The notes: a model not told the origin generated them from the letters alone. A stretch of DNA of 19,740 nucleotides from CAWHHZ01 sp963829355 (GCA_963829355.1 CAWHHZ010000031.1:1-19740); one strand, 5' to 3'. Shown: positions 1-7,720, counted from the stretch's first letter. Translations and numbers: made by a program.

Positions 1-255
1 CTCCTCTTCCTGGACGTCATACTTCTTGTCGAGACGATCCATTACGATCGCATATACGAAGATCAGAACGACGAAGACGTACATTGAACCCTGATGAGCC
101 CACCAGAAGCTCATCGGCAATTGTCCGATCCTCACCGCGGAGAGAGGCTCCGCCAGCAGAATCGCAAAGACGAAAGAGACGAGCGCCCAGATCCCGAGAA
201 GAATGGCGATCAGGATACGGTTCGCGCGCCAGTACCGCAGTGGTCCATCATTCAT
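1..255 (-). CDS. DUF4212 sodium/solute symporter small subunit (partial, 3' end outside window)
   Basis: The first 85 codons are visible. The start ATG (255-253) is preceded by a strong AAGGAGG ribosome site. The N-terminus has the family-typical YWRANR, then two hydrophobic spans (about residues 14-36 and 53-72), with SFWWAHQGS between them and YVFVVLIFVYAIVMDRLDKKYDV after. This pattern matches the DUF4212 family of small inner-membrane proteins. These are normally encoded directly before a large sodium:solute symporter subunit of the ActP/PutP type, and that gene would be expected just left of the window. The gene starts 29 bp after the porin stop on the same strand, so the two are probably co-transcribed. 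The substrate cannot be read from this fragment; acetate or another small organic acid is a guess from related systems. Family assignment is confident. Confidence 0.9.
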   Translation of the reverse strand, partial: MNDGPLRYWRANRILIAILLGIWALVSFVFAILLAEPLSAVRIGQLPMSFWWAHQGSMYVFVVLIFVYAIVMDRLDKKYDVQEEE

Positions 256-284
256 TACGAATCCTCCTTCGTTACGGTTACTAC

Positions 285-1352
285 TCAGTAGCGGAAGACC
301 TGGAGGTTAATCCAGATCTCATCCACATCCGATAAACCATCCGTTGACACCTGTGCCCACGAAACTTTCAGGTTTGTGCGGTGCCCATCGAACATCCATC
401 CCAGCCCGACCTGAAGACGGTCCTGGTCTGCCACGTTCGCGGCATCGAAATCGCGGGTCGAGTACTGCACGAAGGGCAGAAGTCTCGAATCGCTGAAATA
501 GTAGCCAGCCTCGACCATCAACGTATCCTGCTCCGGCAACTGCGGCAGGAAATCGTCGCCGTCGTACTGGATCCAGTCGGTCTGCAGCGTGACACCGTTG
601 CCCCCCGGGAGGGGCTGATCCCAGAACAGATCGAGTGCGGTGGTCTGGTAATCCTCCTGCCGGTCGATACTCGCGCCGAGCGAGAGCACGCGCTTGCTGC
701 CGAGATACGTCCCCGCGTAGAAAAGACCCTTCTCCGGCTCGAAGACGTTGTAGACCAGCCGCCCCGTCATCCTCAGGTCGTTCGCTCCGTCCGTCCCTCG
801 CGTGCCCTGAAGAAGACCGACCCGGTACTCGAGATGATCGTCGAGCACGTATCCCCGCGCGCGGACTCCGTAGTCACGGCCCACACGGGAGTTGGTCGGA
901 CCCGATGCCAGAAACGAGTACGGTCCATAGTCGGTCGCGAGCAGTGAGGCCGCCGACTGATTCGAGTTGTGCGAGAGCGCCGGCAAAATCATCCCCGCAT
1001 CGATGAACTGATCGTCGGACCACTTGTACATCAGAACGAAATCCTGAAGGTAGAGATCGGAAGCCTCCTTGCCGCCGGCACTCGTTCCTTTTCCGAGGTT
1101 CGGACTGTCCGTCTCGAAGAAGAAGCTCAAGCGGTCGCTCAACGTCCCTCCCGCCAGCAGCCGGAGCCGCCGGAAGAACAGGTTCTGTGCAGTCGCAGCA
1201 TCCGAGTCGATCAGCTCTCCTCTCGCCTGCACCAGAAAACCGAGTTTCAGACTCGAGCCTTTGTCATTCTCGATCTTCCACTGCGCCGATGCACCCGACG
1301 CGAGGAGAAGACAGCCAAGCACCAACACTGAACGCAACATCGGTCGATCCAT
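285..1352 (-). CDS. OprO/OprP-like outer-membrane porin
   Basis: A 355-residue protein with a signal peptide (hydrophobic core about residues 6-18, cleavage likely after ASA-Q) followed by alternating beta-strand sequence ending in a terminal aromatic (VFRY), as expected for a 16- to 18-stranded outer-membrane barrel. The segment FFRRLRL...FFFETDSPN near residues 60-105 fits the phosphate-selective porin O/P family. Family members are usually 350-450 residues, so this one is complete. I chose ATG at 1352; an adjacent in-frame GTG at 1355 is also possible, and GGAGGTGA lies upstream of both. It precedes the DUF4212 symporter gene by 29 bp, suggesting that it admits the symporter's substrate through the outer membrane. 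Substrate specificity is not evident from sequence. Confidence 0.85.
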   Translation of the reverse strand: MDRPMLRSVLVLGCLLLASGASAQWKIENDKGSSLKLGFLVQARGELIDSDAATAQNLFFRRLRLLAGGTLSDRLSFFFETDSPNLGKGTSAGGKEASDLYLQDFVLMYKWSDDQFIDAGMILPALSHNSNQSAASLLATDYGPYSFLASGPTNSRVGRDYGVRARGYVLDDHLEYRVGLLQGTRGTDGANDLRMTGRLVYNVFEPEKGLFYAGTYLGSKRVLSLGASIDRQEDYQTTALDLFWDQPLPGGNGVTLQTDWIQYDGDDFLPQLPEQDTLMVEAGYYFSDSRLLPFVQYSTRDFDAANVADQDRLQVGLGWMFDGHRTNLKVSWAQVSTDGLSDVDEIWINLQVFRY

Positions 1353-1468
1353 CACGGGATCACCTCCGGATCAGGGGTTGAACTGCATCGAACTGATTTG
1401 GACTTGCAGAACGATAGGCGCAAACGAACCTGAACCGAGGTGTGATGAATCACCACGTCTGGTGACGA

Positions 1469-1497
1469 GTTGCATCACATGGCTTTGTGACGACAAC
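1469..1497. promoter_or_regulatory. Inverted repeat upstream of the porin gene (possible operator)
   Basis: The sequence holds TCACA-N6-TGTGA (1475-1490) flanked by GTTG (1469-1472) and CAAC (1494-1497), an imperfect dyad about 117 bp upstream of the porin start. A smaller dyad GTGAT-GA-ATCAC lies nearby at about 1442-1453. The spacing resembles a regulator half-site arrangement, but the half-sites are in the reverse order to the CRP consensus. No regulator is encoded adjacent. Function is inferred only from position. Confidence 0.3.
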
Positions 1498-1530
1498 TCA
1501 GTGATTACGGAATCGAAAACGGAGCGCCCG

Positions 1531-1586
1531 CGGTCATCCTGAGCCGCCGGAGCGCAGCGAAGGACGGTCGAAGGATCGCGTGGAGC
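1531..1586 (-). repeat. Partial copy of the dispersed CTCAGGATGACAG element
   Basis: Read on the minus strand, this stretch runs from CCACGCGATCCTTCGACCGTC to CGGCGGCTCAGGATGAC, matching the right half of the full element at 14091-14219. It lies between two genes and has no coding potential. Confidence 0.6.
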
Positions 1587-1635
1587 CATACTCGCCCTCG
1601 GTCCTCTCCGCAGTTCACTTCGAGTCACCCGTTGG

Positions 1636-1768
1636 ACGATGTGGACCGGGTGGACGTTGTGGACAAAAGCGTGGACAGAGACGTGGACCGAAGTGGGCTG
1701 CTGAAGCGTGGCTCTCGTTCTGTCCACTCCTCTGTCCACGCCTTCGTCCACTCGTCTGTCCACATCGT
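1636..1768. repeat. Imperfect inverted array of GTGGAC / GTCCAC units
   Basis: The left arm (1636-1688) has five GTGGAC units starting at 1641, 1650, 1659, 1671 and 1683. The right arm (1722-1768) has four GTCCAC units starting at 1722, 1734, 1746 and 1758, an exact 12-bp period. The right arm read in reverse complement aligns with the left arm, including the shared end ACGATGTGGAC, so transcripts of either strand could fold into a long hairpin with a loop of about 33 nt. It starts 38 bp downstream of the stop of the large secreted protein gene. All unit spacings are multiples of three. Confidence 0.75.
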
Positions 1769-1806
1769 GAGGTCTGGCGCGTGGCGACTCGGCGCTCCGC
1801 TCCTGT

Positions 1807-4800
1807 TCACTCGACTCTCAGATCCGAATCCCCCGTATCATTCTCGACCGAGGACACGAAGACCATGACTGATCCGCTTCCTGCGGTCACGGCGAAGTCA
1901 GCCTGCAGATTGCTGAAATCGCCGTAGTTGTCGCGCGATTCACCGAGAATCTGCTGGCTGATCCGGCCGAGTTGCATGAACTGATTCGGCTGCAGCGTGA
2001 AGTCCTTGCTGGCGCTTCCGCGTGCCACCGCCGTCGTTCCGGTGCTGAACGAGAAGTGCAGTGTCACTCGCACCGTGACGGACGCCTCGCCGCTCGTCTC
2101 CATCAGGCCGAGATTCGACCGGAAGGTTCCCGGCACACGCCCGGCGATCGCATCGACCGCGGAGTCCTTCACCCCGCCGATTCTTCTCACCTCACCGAGT
2201 TTCATCGCACGACCGAGAGGAACCGTGGGAACTCCTGTACCGAACGAGCCCGGATCACTTCCGACTGTCGCAAAGTTTCTGCTCGTCACGGTCATCTCAC
2301 CATTCTCCGGGATGAATTTCATGAACCCGAGATTTGCGTCGGCAGGATCGATCCCGAACAGGGATGCCGTGACGTCCTCCAGAATCGACGATTCTCCGGG
2401 GCCGAGGTTGATCTTCCGCTCCAGCACGGGGCGCCCCTCCTCGAGTCTGGTGATGTAACGAAGGGTTCCGGAGGCGTTCGTCTCACCGCGATTGATGATG
2501 GCGAGGTCAGTTCGGAAGTTCAGCTGGTTGGCGCCGCGCAGCGCTCCCGCCACCGGGATCAGCATCTCCTGACTTCCCGGGAAGTCGTATTGTGCGTTCC
2601 AGTCGAGGAGAGACCAGAAGTCGCCGCTCGCCCTGTCGACAGGCGTTCCGTATGCGGCGAATCGTCCAGTCGAGTCGGCGCGGCTGGTCATCCTCGCACT
2701 CACGGCGCCGAGCGGCAGCACCGGGCTCGAATCACTGTGGAAAAGGCCGACCAGCTCGAATGGTCCCGCAGTCTCGGTCCGGCTGCCGAGGACCTGACCC
2801 GCCGGATTGAGAAACTCGATGTCGATCGTGGTCACGCCTCCCGACGTCTCCTGAATGAAGAGATTCGTGTGGCTCGTCGCGGTGCGTTTCAGGCCGGTGA
2901 TGAAGAAACTCTCGGCCGCGCCGACGCTCCGATCTGACCGAAGCATCGGAATGGTTGCGCCGAAGGTCTTCTGGCCGTTCCTGGTCTTGCTCAGCGTACT
3001 CGCGCTCACCGCGAGCTGATTCGGATTCTTGGTGCGGATCTGGAGACTTCCGATCTGTTCCTGATTGAATACCGACTTCACGATATCGGCGAGACCGATC
3101 GGGGTGCCCGGCACCAGGCCAGTCACAGTCGACGAGAGCGCATTGGAGCTGGTCGATCCCAGCGGCTTGAAGAAAAGCTTGAGATCGTTCAGAGGCTTTG
3201 ATCCGGACAGGTTGATGAATGACATATCCGAGAAAAAGAGTCCTGTGGAGCCTTCGACATGGCCGGCGCCGGGGAGGAAGAGCGCGACCTCACCCGCCGC
3301 GAGCGCCGGGATCGCTCCCTGACCAACCTGGGGTGTCGACGTGTCGACGACTGTGACCAGGCTCGTGGTCGTGGCGGTTCCATCCTGCGGGCCGATCGGA
3401 CCGGTCTTGGCGCCCGGCCCCTGCCTGAAGACCAGCTTCAGTTTGCCCTCGAGTGAGCCCAACGCCGCATCGGCGGGACGCTTCGCACGATCGATCGTGA
3501 AGATGATCGTCGCGGTCTTTCCCGGATCGATCTCGATGATTCCATCGGGCGGGATCAGCCACGGCTCGGTCGAGACGACCGTCCCCTGAATTCTTGCCTG
3601 CCCCGTGTTGCGGAAGATTGCCGTTCCGGTCGGGTTCTGACCGATCTGTCCGTTTACGTCGACCCTCTTGATCTCTGCCTCCGCCGCGGTCGGACCGTCG
3701 GGAGTTGGAACAGCCAGCAGCCTCACCGGAACTCTCGTCCCGGGCGGGACACCATCTCCGGTGACGACGATCTCTCCGTCGTAGACACCGGTAGCGCGTT
3801 GATCGGCGACGATCTCGATCTCCCATGTCTCGCCCGGCCCCACCATTTCCTGGGTCATCGACATCGTGAAGAATGGAGAGCCTGCCGGGCTCAGCATCAC
3901 CTGCGCCACCGAACCGCCCGCATTCGCGCAGACGAACCTCGTGGTACCGCCTCCGGATCCCGTACCCTGGACGATCGGTTCCGGCTTCTTCGTCACGACG
4001 ATCTGAGGTGTCGAGATCAGCTCGACCACCGTGGTTTCCTCCGACGTCCCGGCCGAGCCGAACGCGGTGAGTGTGTAGGTCGTCGTTGCGGTCGGTGAAA
4101 CCTCGAGCGTCCCCTGCGGCGGCAGTGATCCCGATCCCGGGGAGATCTGAACCGACGTGGCATTCTCTGCCGACCAGACGAGAGTCGACGATTGTCCCGG
4201 CCTGATCGTTGCCGGAATCGCGCTGAAGGAATTGATCTCGGGCGTGCCGCCGGTGTCGCCGACGCTGATCGTCACGGCGGACGACACCGCGTCCCCCGCA
4301 GCATTCTGGGCGGCCAGCCTGTAACGCCACAGCCCGTCCGGCTCGTTCGCCAGACTGTCCTCGAAGATCTTCGATGAGCCCGCCGGACACCAGGTCGACG
4401 GAGTCAGATCGAGATATCCCGTCCCTCCGAGCGGCGAGTCACGCAGAATCCGCAGTGAGTATGAGCGTGCGTCTCCCGCCTCGTACCGCAACCGGACCGT
4501 CCGCCCGGAGAGGGAATCGAGCACGAGCGGAGGAGTGGGTGGCCGGCTGCGAAATGTGTCGAATACCCAGGCGTACTCGGTCTGCACGCTCGTGCACTCC
4601 TTGACGACGACCCAGACGCGCAGCGCCCTGTTGTCGACGTTGGTGAGCCCGGTGAACGTGGTCGCGGTCGTCTCACCGACGATCTGAGGCTGGATCTGCT
4701 GAGCGTTGAGCACGAGGTCACAGTAGTCGGACGAGGACTGCATGATGATCTGGTAGGTGGGGGCGTAGTCGAGCGACGGTGGCTCCCATGTCAGCGTATA

Positions 4801-4983
4801 CGACTGGTACGCGGCAATGTCGATGTCGAACGAAGGAATGACCCCACTCGTGCACTCGGTCTGAATAGAGACTTTCGGCTTCTCGGGGAGCTCAGGGACG
4901 GCATCACGATATTGTGCAGATGCGGCTGTCGCCACGCTGAACAAGGCGACCACAACGAGACACGCAGGACTGGGTCGATTCAC
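1807..4983 (-). CDS. Large secreted protein with FN3 and Ig-like modules
   Basis: A 1058-residue exported protein of unknown function. I chose the GTG at 4983 because GGGAG lies 6 nt upstream and a clean signal peptide follows (hydrophobic core about residues 8-18, AASA-Q cleavage near 23); an ATG at 5052 would put 23 polar/aromatic residues before it. Two fibronectin-type-III-like modules lie at about 55-145 and 149-242. A bacterial Ig-like module at 250-322 has the typical ATIRPGQSSTLVWSAENATS and SPTATTTYTLTA signatures. Two beta-rich modules follow (about 326-424 and 435-550). The C-terminal half (about 560-1058) contains repeated sheet-like segments such as FFITGLKR and LNFRTDLAIIN. There are no obvious catalytic motifs and no recognised anchor. 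It lies downstream of the sigma/anti-sigma/peptide genes on the same strand and may be a target of that sigma factor. A surface, adhesive or structural role is an inference. Confidence 0.8.
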   Translation of the reverse strand: MNRPSPACLVVVALFSVATAASAQYRDAVPELPEKPKVSIQTECTSGVIPSFDIDIAAYQSYTLTWEPPSLDYAPTYQIIMQSSSDYCDLVLNAQQIQPQIVGETTATTFTGLTNVDNRALRVWVVVKECTSVQTEYAWVFDTFRSRPPTPPLVLDSLSGRTVRLRYEAGDARSYSLRILRDSPLGGTGYLDLTPSTWCPAGSSKIFEDSLANEPDGLWRYRLAAQNAAGDAVSSAVTISVGDTGGTPEINSFSAIPATIRPGQSSTLVWSAENATSVQISPGSGSLPPQGTLEVSPTATTTYTLTAFGSAGTSEETTVVELISTPQIVVTKKPEPIVQGTGSGGGTTRFVCANAGGSVAQVMLSPAGSPFFTMSMTQEMVGPGETWEIEIVADQRATGVYDGEIVVTGDGVPPGTRVPVRLLAVPTPDGPTAAEAEIKRVDVNGQIGQNPTGTAIFRNTGQARIQGTVVSTEPWLIPPDGIIEIDPGKTATIIFTIDRAKRPADAALGSLEGKLKLVFRQGPGAKTGPIGPQDGTATTTSLVTVVDTSTPQVGQGAIPALAAGEVALFLPGAGHVEGSTGLFFSDMSFINLSGSKPLNDLKLFFKPLGSTSSNALSSTVTGLVPGTPIGLADIVKSVFNQEQIGSLQIRTKNPNQLAVSASTLSKTRNGQKTFGATIPMLRSDRSVGAAESFFITGLKRTATSHTNLFIQETSGGVTTIDIEFLNPAGQVLGSRTETAGPFELVGLFHSDSSPVLPLGAVSARMTSRADSTGRFAAYGTPVDRASGDFWSLLDWNAQYDFPGSQEMLIPVAGALRGANQLNFRTDLAIINRGETNASGTLRYITRLEEGRPVLERKINLGPGESSILEDVTASLFGIDPADANLGFMKFIPENGEMTVTSRNFATVGSDPGSFGTGVPTVPLGRAMKLGEVRRIGGVKDSAVDAIAGRVPGTFRSNLGLMETSGEASVTVRVTLHFSFSTGTTAVARGSASKDFTLQPNQFMQLGRISQQILGESRDNYGDFSNLQADFAVTAGSGSVMVFVSSVENDTGDSDLRVE

Positions 4984-5181
4984 GGGCTCTCCCTTCAGCC
5001 ACGGATGCCACACGGGCAACCGGAGTGGTTCCCAAGTTTTGAATGAACCCACAGTCTACTGCACTCGCCCCCCTTCCGGTCCAGATCGTGCCACAGTCAT
5101 GCTCGTGCAGAGGCTCGAACATCCCGCCTTCAGACCATCCTCGCGGTCCGATGCGGGCTCGGCAGAAGCCTCGCGCCGACG

Positions 5182-5211
5182 GGGTTCGCCAGCCTTCCGG
5201 CCGGCGAACCC
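5182..5211 (-). terminator. Strong stem-loop downstream of the small peptide gene
   Basis: GGGTTCGCC (5182-5190) pairs perfectly with GGCGAACCC (5203-5211). An inner GCC/GGC pairing is separated by one mismatch and closes a TTCC loop. It begins 15 bp beyond the peptide stop. There is no T-tract, so it may be a processing or stabilising hairpin rather than a classic intrinsic terminator. Confidence 0.45.
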
Positions 5212-5225
5212 TTCGTCACAATCGA

Positions 5226-5399
5226 TCAGTCGTCGCCGTCAGGGACGCTGAGAGTGCCGCCATCCGCAGAGATGCTCGTCGTCGCGCCCTGTACGTCTGA
5301 TGTCGAGCCGGAGAAATGGTGGGAAGTAAACTCGAAACCGCCGATGGCTGGAGACACACCGATGGCAAACCACAGCAGTGCAATGAAGCTGATACGCAT
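5226..5399 (-). CDS. 57-residue secreted peptide of the sigma-factor operon
   Basis: An ATG at 5399 is preceded by the strong ribosome site GAGGAGG 6 nt upstream. It opens a 57-codon frame ending in TGA at 5226. The product has a short basic start (MRIS), a hydrophobic core FIALLWFAIGVSPAIGG and a likely signal-peptidase site near residue 20. The predicted mature part of about 37 residues is polar, rich in Ser, Thr, Gly and Asp, has a His-His pair and ends in an acidic VPDGDD tail. It contains no cysteine. It lies 117 bp after the zinc-finger/TPR gene and before the large secreted protein, all on one strand. I recognise no family. It could be a secreted signal, an export substrate or a small wall/envelope component. 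The start context makes it likely to be real, despite its length. Confidence 0.65.
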   Translation of the reverse strand: MRISFIALLWFAIGVSPAIGGFEFTSHHFSGSTSDVQGATTSISADGGTLSVPDGDD

Positions 5400-5495
5400 T
5401 GAACCCTCCTCGTGCTGCTGTACGCAGCGATCTAGTCAGGAGGGCGCCCTTCTGTAATAAGAGTGACCTGAGCGGCCACTTCCTTATCACTCGCG

Positions 5496-5518
5496 CAAAA
5501 AAAAACTTGAAAAAGTTC
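5496..5518 (-). terminator. Possible weak terminator or attenuator at the end of the TPR gene
   Basis: On the minus strand, AACTT-TTTC-AAGTT is followed by a run of T (nine consecutive, 5505-5497, some shared with the stem). It begins inside the stop codon of the zinc-finger/TPR gene. The stem is short and AT-rich, so termination would be partial at best, which would let some transcription reach the peptide gene. Confidence 0.4.
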
Positions 5519-6776
5519 AGAGAGAGGGGCGGGAGAAGACGAGGGTGCCGTCGTCTGCTGAGCTCTCGAGGAAGGTGCTGACGTAGCTTACTCGCCGGGC
5601 ATCGAGCTGGTGGAGACTGATTTCCCGGAGATAGGCGATCGCCCGAAGTTGTTCACGCCCCGCAAAGCGATCCTGCAGGACCTCCAGTGCATCACGACAA
5701 GCGTGAGCAGCGGCTGCGGCGGCGCCTTCGATCAAGAGGCATTCGCACAGATCCAGGCCGGCCAGAGAGGCCTCTTCGTCCAGGCCGAGCTGCCGAAAGG
5801 ATTCCTGCAGCTGCTCGAGCTCCAGCCTCGCTTCGCGGATGTTGCTTCTCTTCATGTCTGCTCTGGCCAGAGCCCAGCGAACTCGGAGACTCTCGGACGG
5901 AGAATCGAGGCTCTGATAGAGCTGGAGCGACTGTGTGAAGGCATCCGATGAACGATCGAGATGGCCTTCCTTCGACAACGCCTGTCCGAGTGCCGACCAG
6001 GCAGCAGCCTGAGTCTCGACGTCCCCGTCAGCCTCCAGATCAGGCAGCAGAGTCTCCAGCTCAGCGATCGCATGCCGGAAGTTGCGATCATTGGAATGGG
6101 ATATCGCGATCAGATAGCGACTGCGATTGTGCCGTCTGGTGTCCCCGTAGCGGAGAAAGGCCTCAGCAGCCCGGCCGGCCCACTCCCTCGTCGCCGATCC
6201 TTCCCTCGAGATCTCGATTCCGGCGCGTTCATACCAGACCCTCGCCAGAAGGTAGTCCCCGGAAGGCAGCTTTTGGGCAAGCATCTCAGCCTCGCGCAGC
6301 CGGTCGAGCGCCCGGTCGTACTGACCGAGAACGCGCGCACAGGCAGCGACCTCACGGAGCACGTCCACTCTCATCTCTTCTGCGAGAGCCAGTGAGGCAG
6401 CGGGAGCTGTTTCAAGAAAATTCGCAAGCTCCTCAGCGATCTCGAGGGCCTCGACCGGATCCCCTCGGCGTGCGGAAGGAATCGCTTCAATCAATGCCTG
6501 CACACACCCCGAGCGCGGCCTCGAGTGCAGAGTCCTCAGTATTTGGCGAGCGCTCGTATTCTTCAGCATCTCCTGAGCTGAGGCCTTCTCCTCGTCGAAC
6601 TTTGCAGCCAGCTCAACGAGATCAGCCGGAGGCGAGATGCGAGGCGCCGATCTCCCGATCGCGGCGAGCTCCTCGACCTCTCCGGCGCACTCCGCACAAT
6701 CACCGATATGAGCCGCCTCGGCGGTCGACATGCCCAGCGCATACTGGATCAACAGCTCTACAGGAGGATGCTTCAT
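5517..6776 (-). CDS. Zinc-finger/TPR protein, putative anti-sigma factor
   Basis: A 419-residue soluble protein. Residues 23-30 carry H-x3-C-x2-C (His23, Cys27, Cys30), the zinc-binding signature of zf-HC2 anti-sigma domains, within a short helical N-terminus (1-60). From about residue 90 to 400 the sequence consists of helical repeats of TPR type (for example the stretch around YDRALDRLREAEMLAQ and the one around LGQALSKEGHLDRSSDAF). No transmembrane segment is evident, so unlike many anti-sigma factors it is likely cytoplasmic. Its ATG (6776) overlaps the stop of the sigma gene in ATGA, implying translational coupling. The role as a regulator of the adjacent sigma factor follows from this coupling and the zinc motif; the TPR part may sense a protein partner. 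Confidence 0.8.
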   Translation of the reverse strand: MKHPPVELLIQYALGMSTAEAAHIGDCAECAGEVEELAAIGRSAPRISPPADLVELAAKFDEEKASAQEMLKNTSARQILRTLHSRPRSGCVQALIEAIPSARRGDPVEALEIAEELANFLETAPAASLALAEEMRVDVLREVAACARVLGQYDRALDRLREAEMLAQKLPSGDYLLARVWYERAGIEISREGSATREWAGRAAEAFLRYGDTRRHNRSRYLIAISHSNDRNFRHAIAELETLLPDLEADGDVETQAAAWSALGQALSKEGHLDRSSDAFTQSLQLYQSLDSPSESLRVRWALARADMKRSNIREARLELEQLQESFRQLGLDEEASLAGLDLCECLLIEGAAAAAAHACRDALEVLQDRFAGREQLRAIAYLREISLHQLDARRVSYVSTFLESSADDGTLVFSRPSL

Positions 6777-7246
6777 CTCTCGCTCTCCCTGGCGATCGCC
6801 CGCGCCTTCTCCAGGCTTCGGTGAATCAGGATATGCGTGTATTCGAGACTGGTTCCATACACCTCTGCGATCTCGTGGCCCGACATGCCCTCGAGATAGC
6901 GCATCCGGAGGATGTCACGAGCGCGATCCGGCATCCGGTCGAGAATCTGGTCGACCGCAATTTCGCTCTCCCCGTGCTGGAACGTCTGCATCTCGTCGTC
7001 GAGAGCATCCGTTTTCCACTGACTTCTCCAGTACCAGCGGCTGGCATTGCAGGCGGCGCCGACGAGCCACTTCTCCTCATCCCCAAGCATGACTCCCCGC
7101 CGCAGAAGAGACGTGAAGATGTCGTGCAGCAGGCTCTCGGTGTCCTCGGCCGGGACGCCGAACCGGTTCTGCATGATCCCGCACAGGATCGTTCCGAATT
7201 CGCGGTACAACACTGCGATCCGTGACTCGTCGCTGCTGATCGTCAA
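6773..7246 (-). CDS. ECF-type RNA polymerase sigma factor
   Basis: A 157-residue protein. Region 2 is represented by residues about 10-80 (LYREFGTILCGIMQ...ASRWYWRSQW). Region 4 lies at about 98-150, with a helix-turn-helix around RARDILRMRYLEGMSGHEIA and the recognition helix EYTHILIHRSLEKARA. I chose the TTG at 7246 because AGGGAG lies 8 nt upstream and the homologous part begins just after it. The open frame extends much further upstream (to 7615), but that part has no sigma-like sequence and overlaps the plus-strand 76-aa gene. The gene is co-transcribed with the zinc-finger/TPR gene through a 4-bp ATGA overlap. Promoter targets are unknown; autoregulation and control of the downstream secreted products are likely from context. 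Confidence 0.85.
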   Translation of the reverse strand: MTISSDESRIAVLYREFGTILCGIMQNRFGVPAEDTESLLHDIFTSLLRRGVMLGDEEKWLVGAACNASRWYWRSQWKTDALDDEMQTFQHGESEIAVDQILDRMPDRARDILRMRYLEGMSGHEIAEVYGTSLEYTHILIHRSLEKARAIARESER

Positions 7247-7404
7247 GCTGCGGGCTCCCTTCCGGTCGAGACAGGACCTCGAGTTTATCAGATCGGATCG
7301 GTCGGCAGAGAGACCACAACACACCCGCGAGGGGAAACGATCAGAAGGCGCCGCCGAAATTTTTTTTGCCACCGATGTTAAGGAAAGGCCCGCTCGCATC
7401 ACCC

Positions 7405-7410
7405 TATATA
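7405..7410 (+). promoter_or_regulatory. Possible -10 element of a leaderless transcript
   Basis: TATATA lies with 7 nt between it and the ATG of the 76-aa gene at 7418, which would put transcription start at about 7417. No ribosome-binding site precedes that ATG and no good -35 is seen, so the call rests on the TATATA and the spacing. Confidence 0.35.
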
Positions 7411-7417
7411 CAGAGCG

Positions 7418-7648
7418 ATGCGAAATCATGTCGAGGAAGAAGTCACGCTGACCCGCTACCTGGTGCTCTTCTCCGTCTTCAACGGCGATCCCAGCGAATG
7501 GTTGTGGTACCTCCGCCAACGCGGATCGCCGAGCCAGAAGAAGGACGATCTTCCCTTCGTCGAGTGGCTTCTGGACCGGCAACAGGACGACACCGGATTC
7601 CTCGAGGACCTGCACCTCATGCTGATGCCTTCACACGGAGAGCACTGA
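7418..7648 (+). CDS. Hypothetical 76-residue protein
   Basis: The family is not recognised. The sequence is soluble and mixed in charge, with a hydrophobic strand YLVLFSVFN near residues 14-22, an aromatic stretch EWLWYLRQRG, and an acidic/basic C-terminal half containing PFVEWLLDRQQDDTGFLEDLH. The start is uncertain: the ATG at 7418 lacks a ribosome site but has a TATATA box 7 nt upstream. A GAGGAAGAA follows the ATG and could serve a non-standard later start. It is divergent from the sigma gene and is followed after 3 nt by a tandem 9-bp repeat array. A coherent protein composition supports it being real, but no function can be given. Confidence 0.6.
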   Translation: MRNHVEEEVTLTRYLVLFSVFNGDPSEWLWYLRQRGSPSQKKDDLPFVEWLLDRQQDDTGFLEDLHLMLMPSHGEH

Positions 7649-7651
7649 TGA

Positions 7652-7720
7652 GGAGGTTCAGAGGTTCAAGGGTTCAAGGGTTTAGAGGTTCAGAGGTTCA
7701 GGAGTTTAGAAGTTCAGAGG
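7652..7720 (+). repeat. Tandem 9-bp repeat array (GGTTCAAGG type)
   Basis: About seven degenerate units of GGTTCAGAG / GGTTCAAGG / GTTTAGAGG follow one another. The array begins 3 nt after the stop of the 76-aa gene, in the sense orientation. Confidence 0.85.

Noticed and set aside
381..947. 188-codon plus-strand frame inside the porin region
   Set aside because: Antisense to the porin, which has a signal peptide, barrel-like pattern and ribosome site.
1475..1490. CRP binding site
   Set aside because: The half-sites are TCACA then TGTGA, the reverse of the CRP order TGTGA-N6-TCACA, so only a generic dyad is reported.
1371..1763. 130-codon minus-strand frame over the GTGGAC array
   Set aside because: The protein is a by-product of the repeat (runs of VDR/VHV); there is no ribosome site, and the repeat structure explains it.
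1636..1768. Possible CRISPR array
   Set aside because: Units are only 6 bp and occur in both orientations with 3-6 bp spacing; no spacers of CRISPR length and no cas genes.
5239..5490. 83-codon minus-strand frame near the sigma operon
   Set aside because: It overlaps the 57-aa secreted peptide in another frame, has arginine-rich random-like composition and no ribosome site. The peptide frame has a signal peptide and strong site.
5948..7225. 425-codon plus-strand frame
   Set aside because: Antisense to the TPR and sigma genes; Pro/Arg/Ser-rich composition typical of a shadow in GC-rich DNA.
7247..7615. Upstream extension of the sigma factor frame
   Set aside because: The extra 123 residues have no sigma homology and lie opposite the 76-aa gene; TTG at 7246 has a ribosome site.
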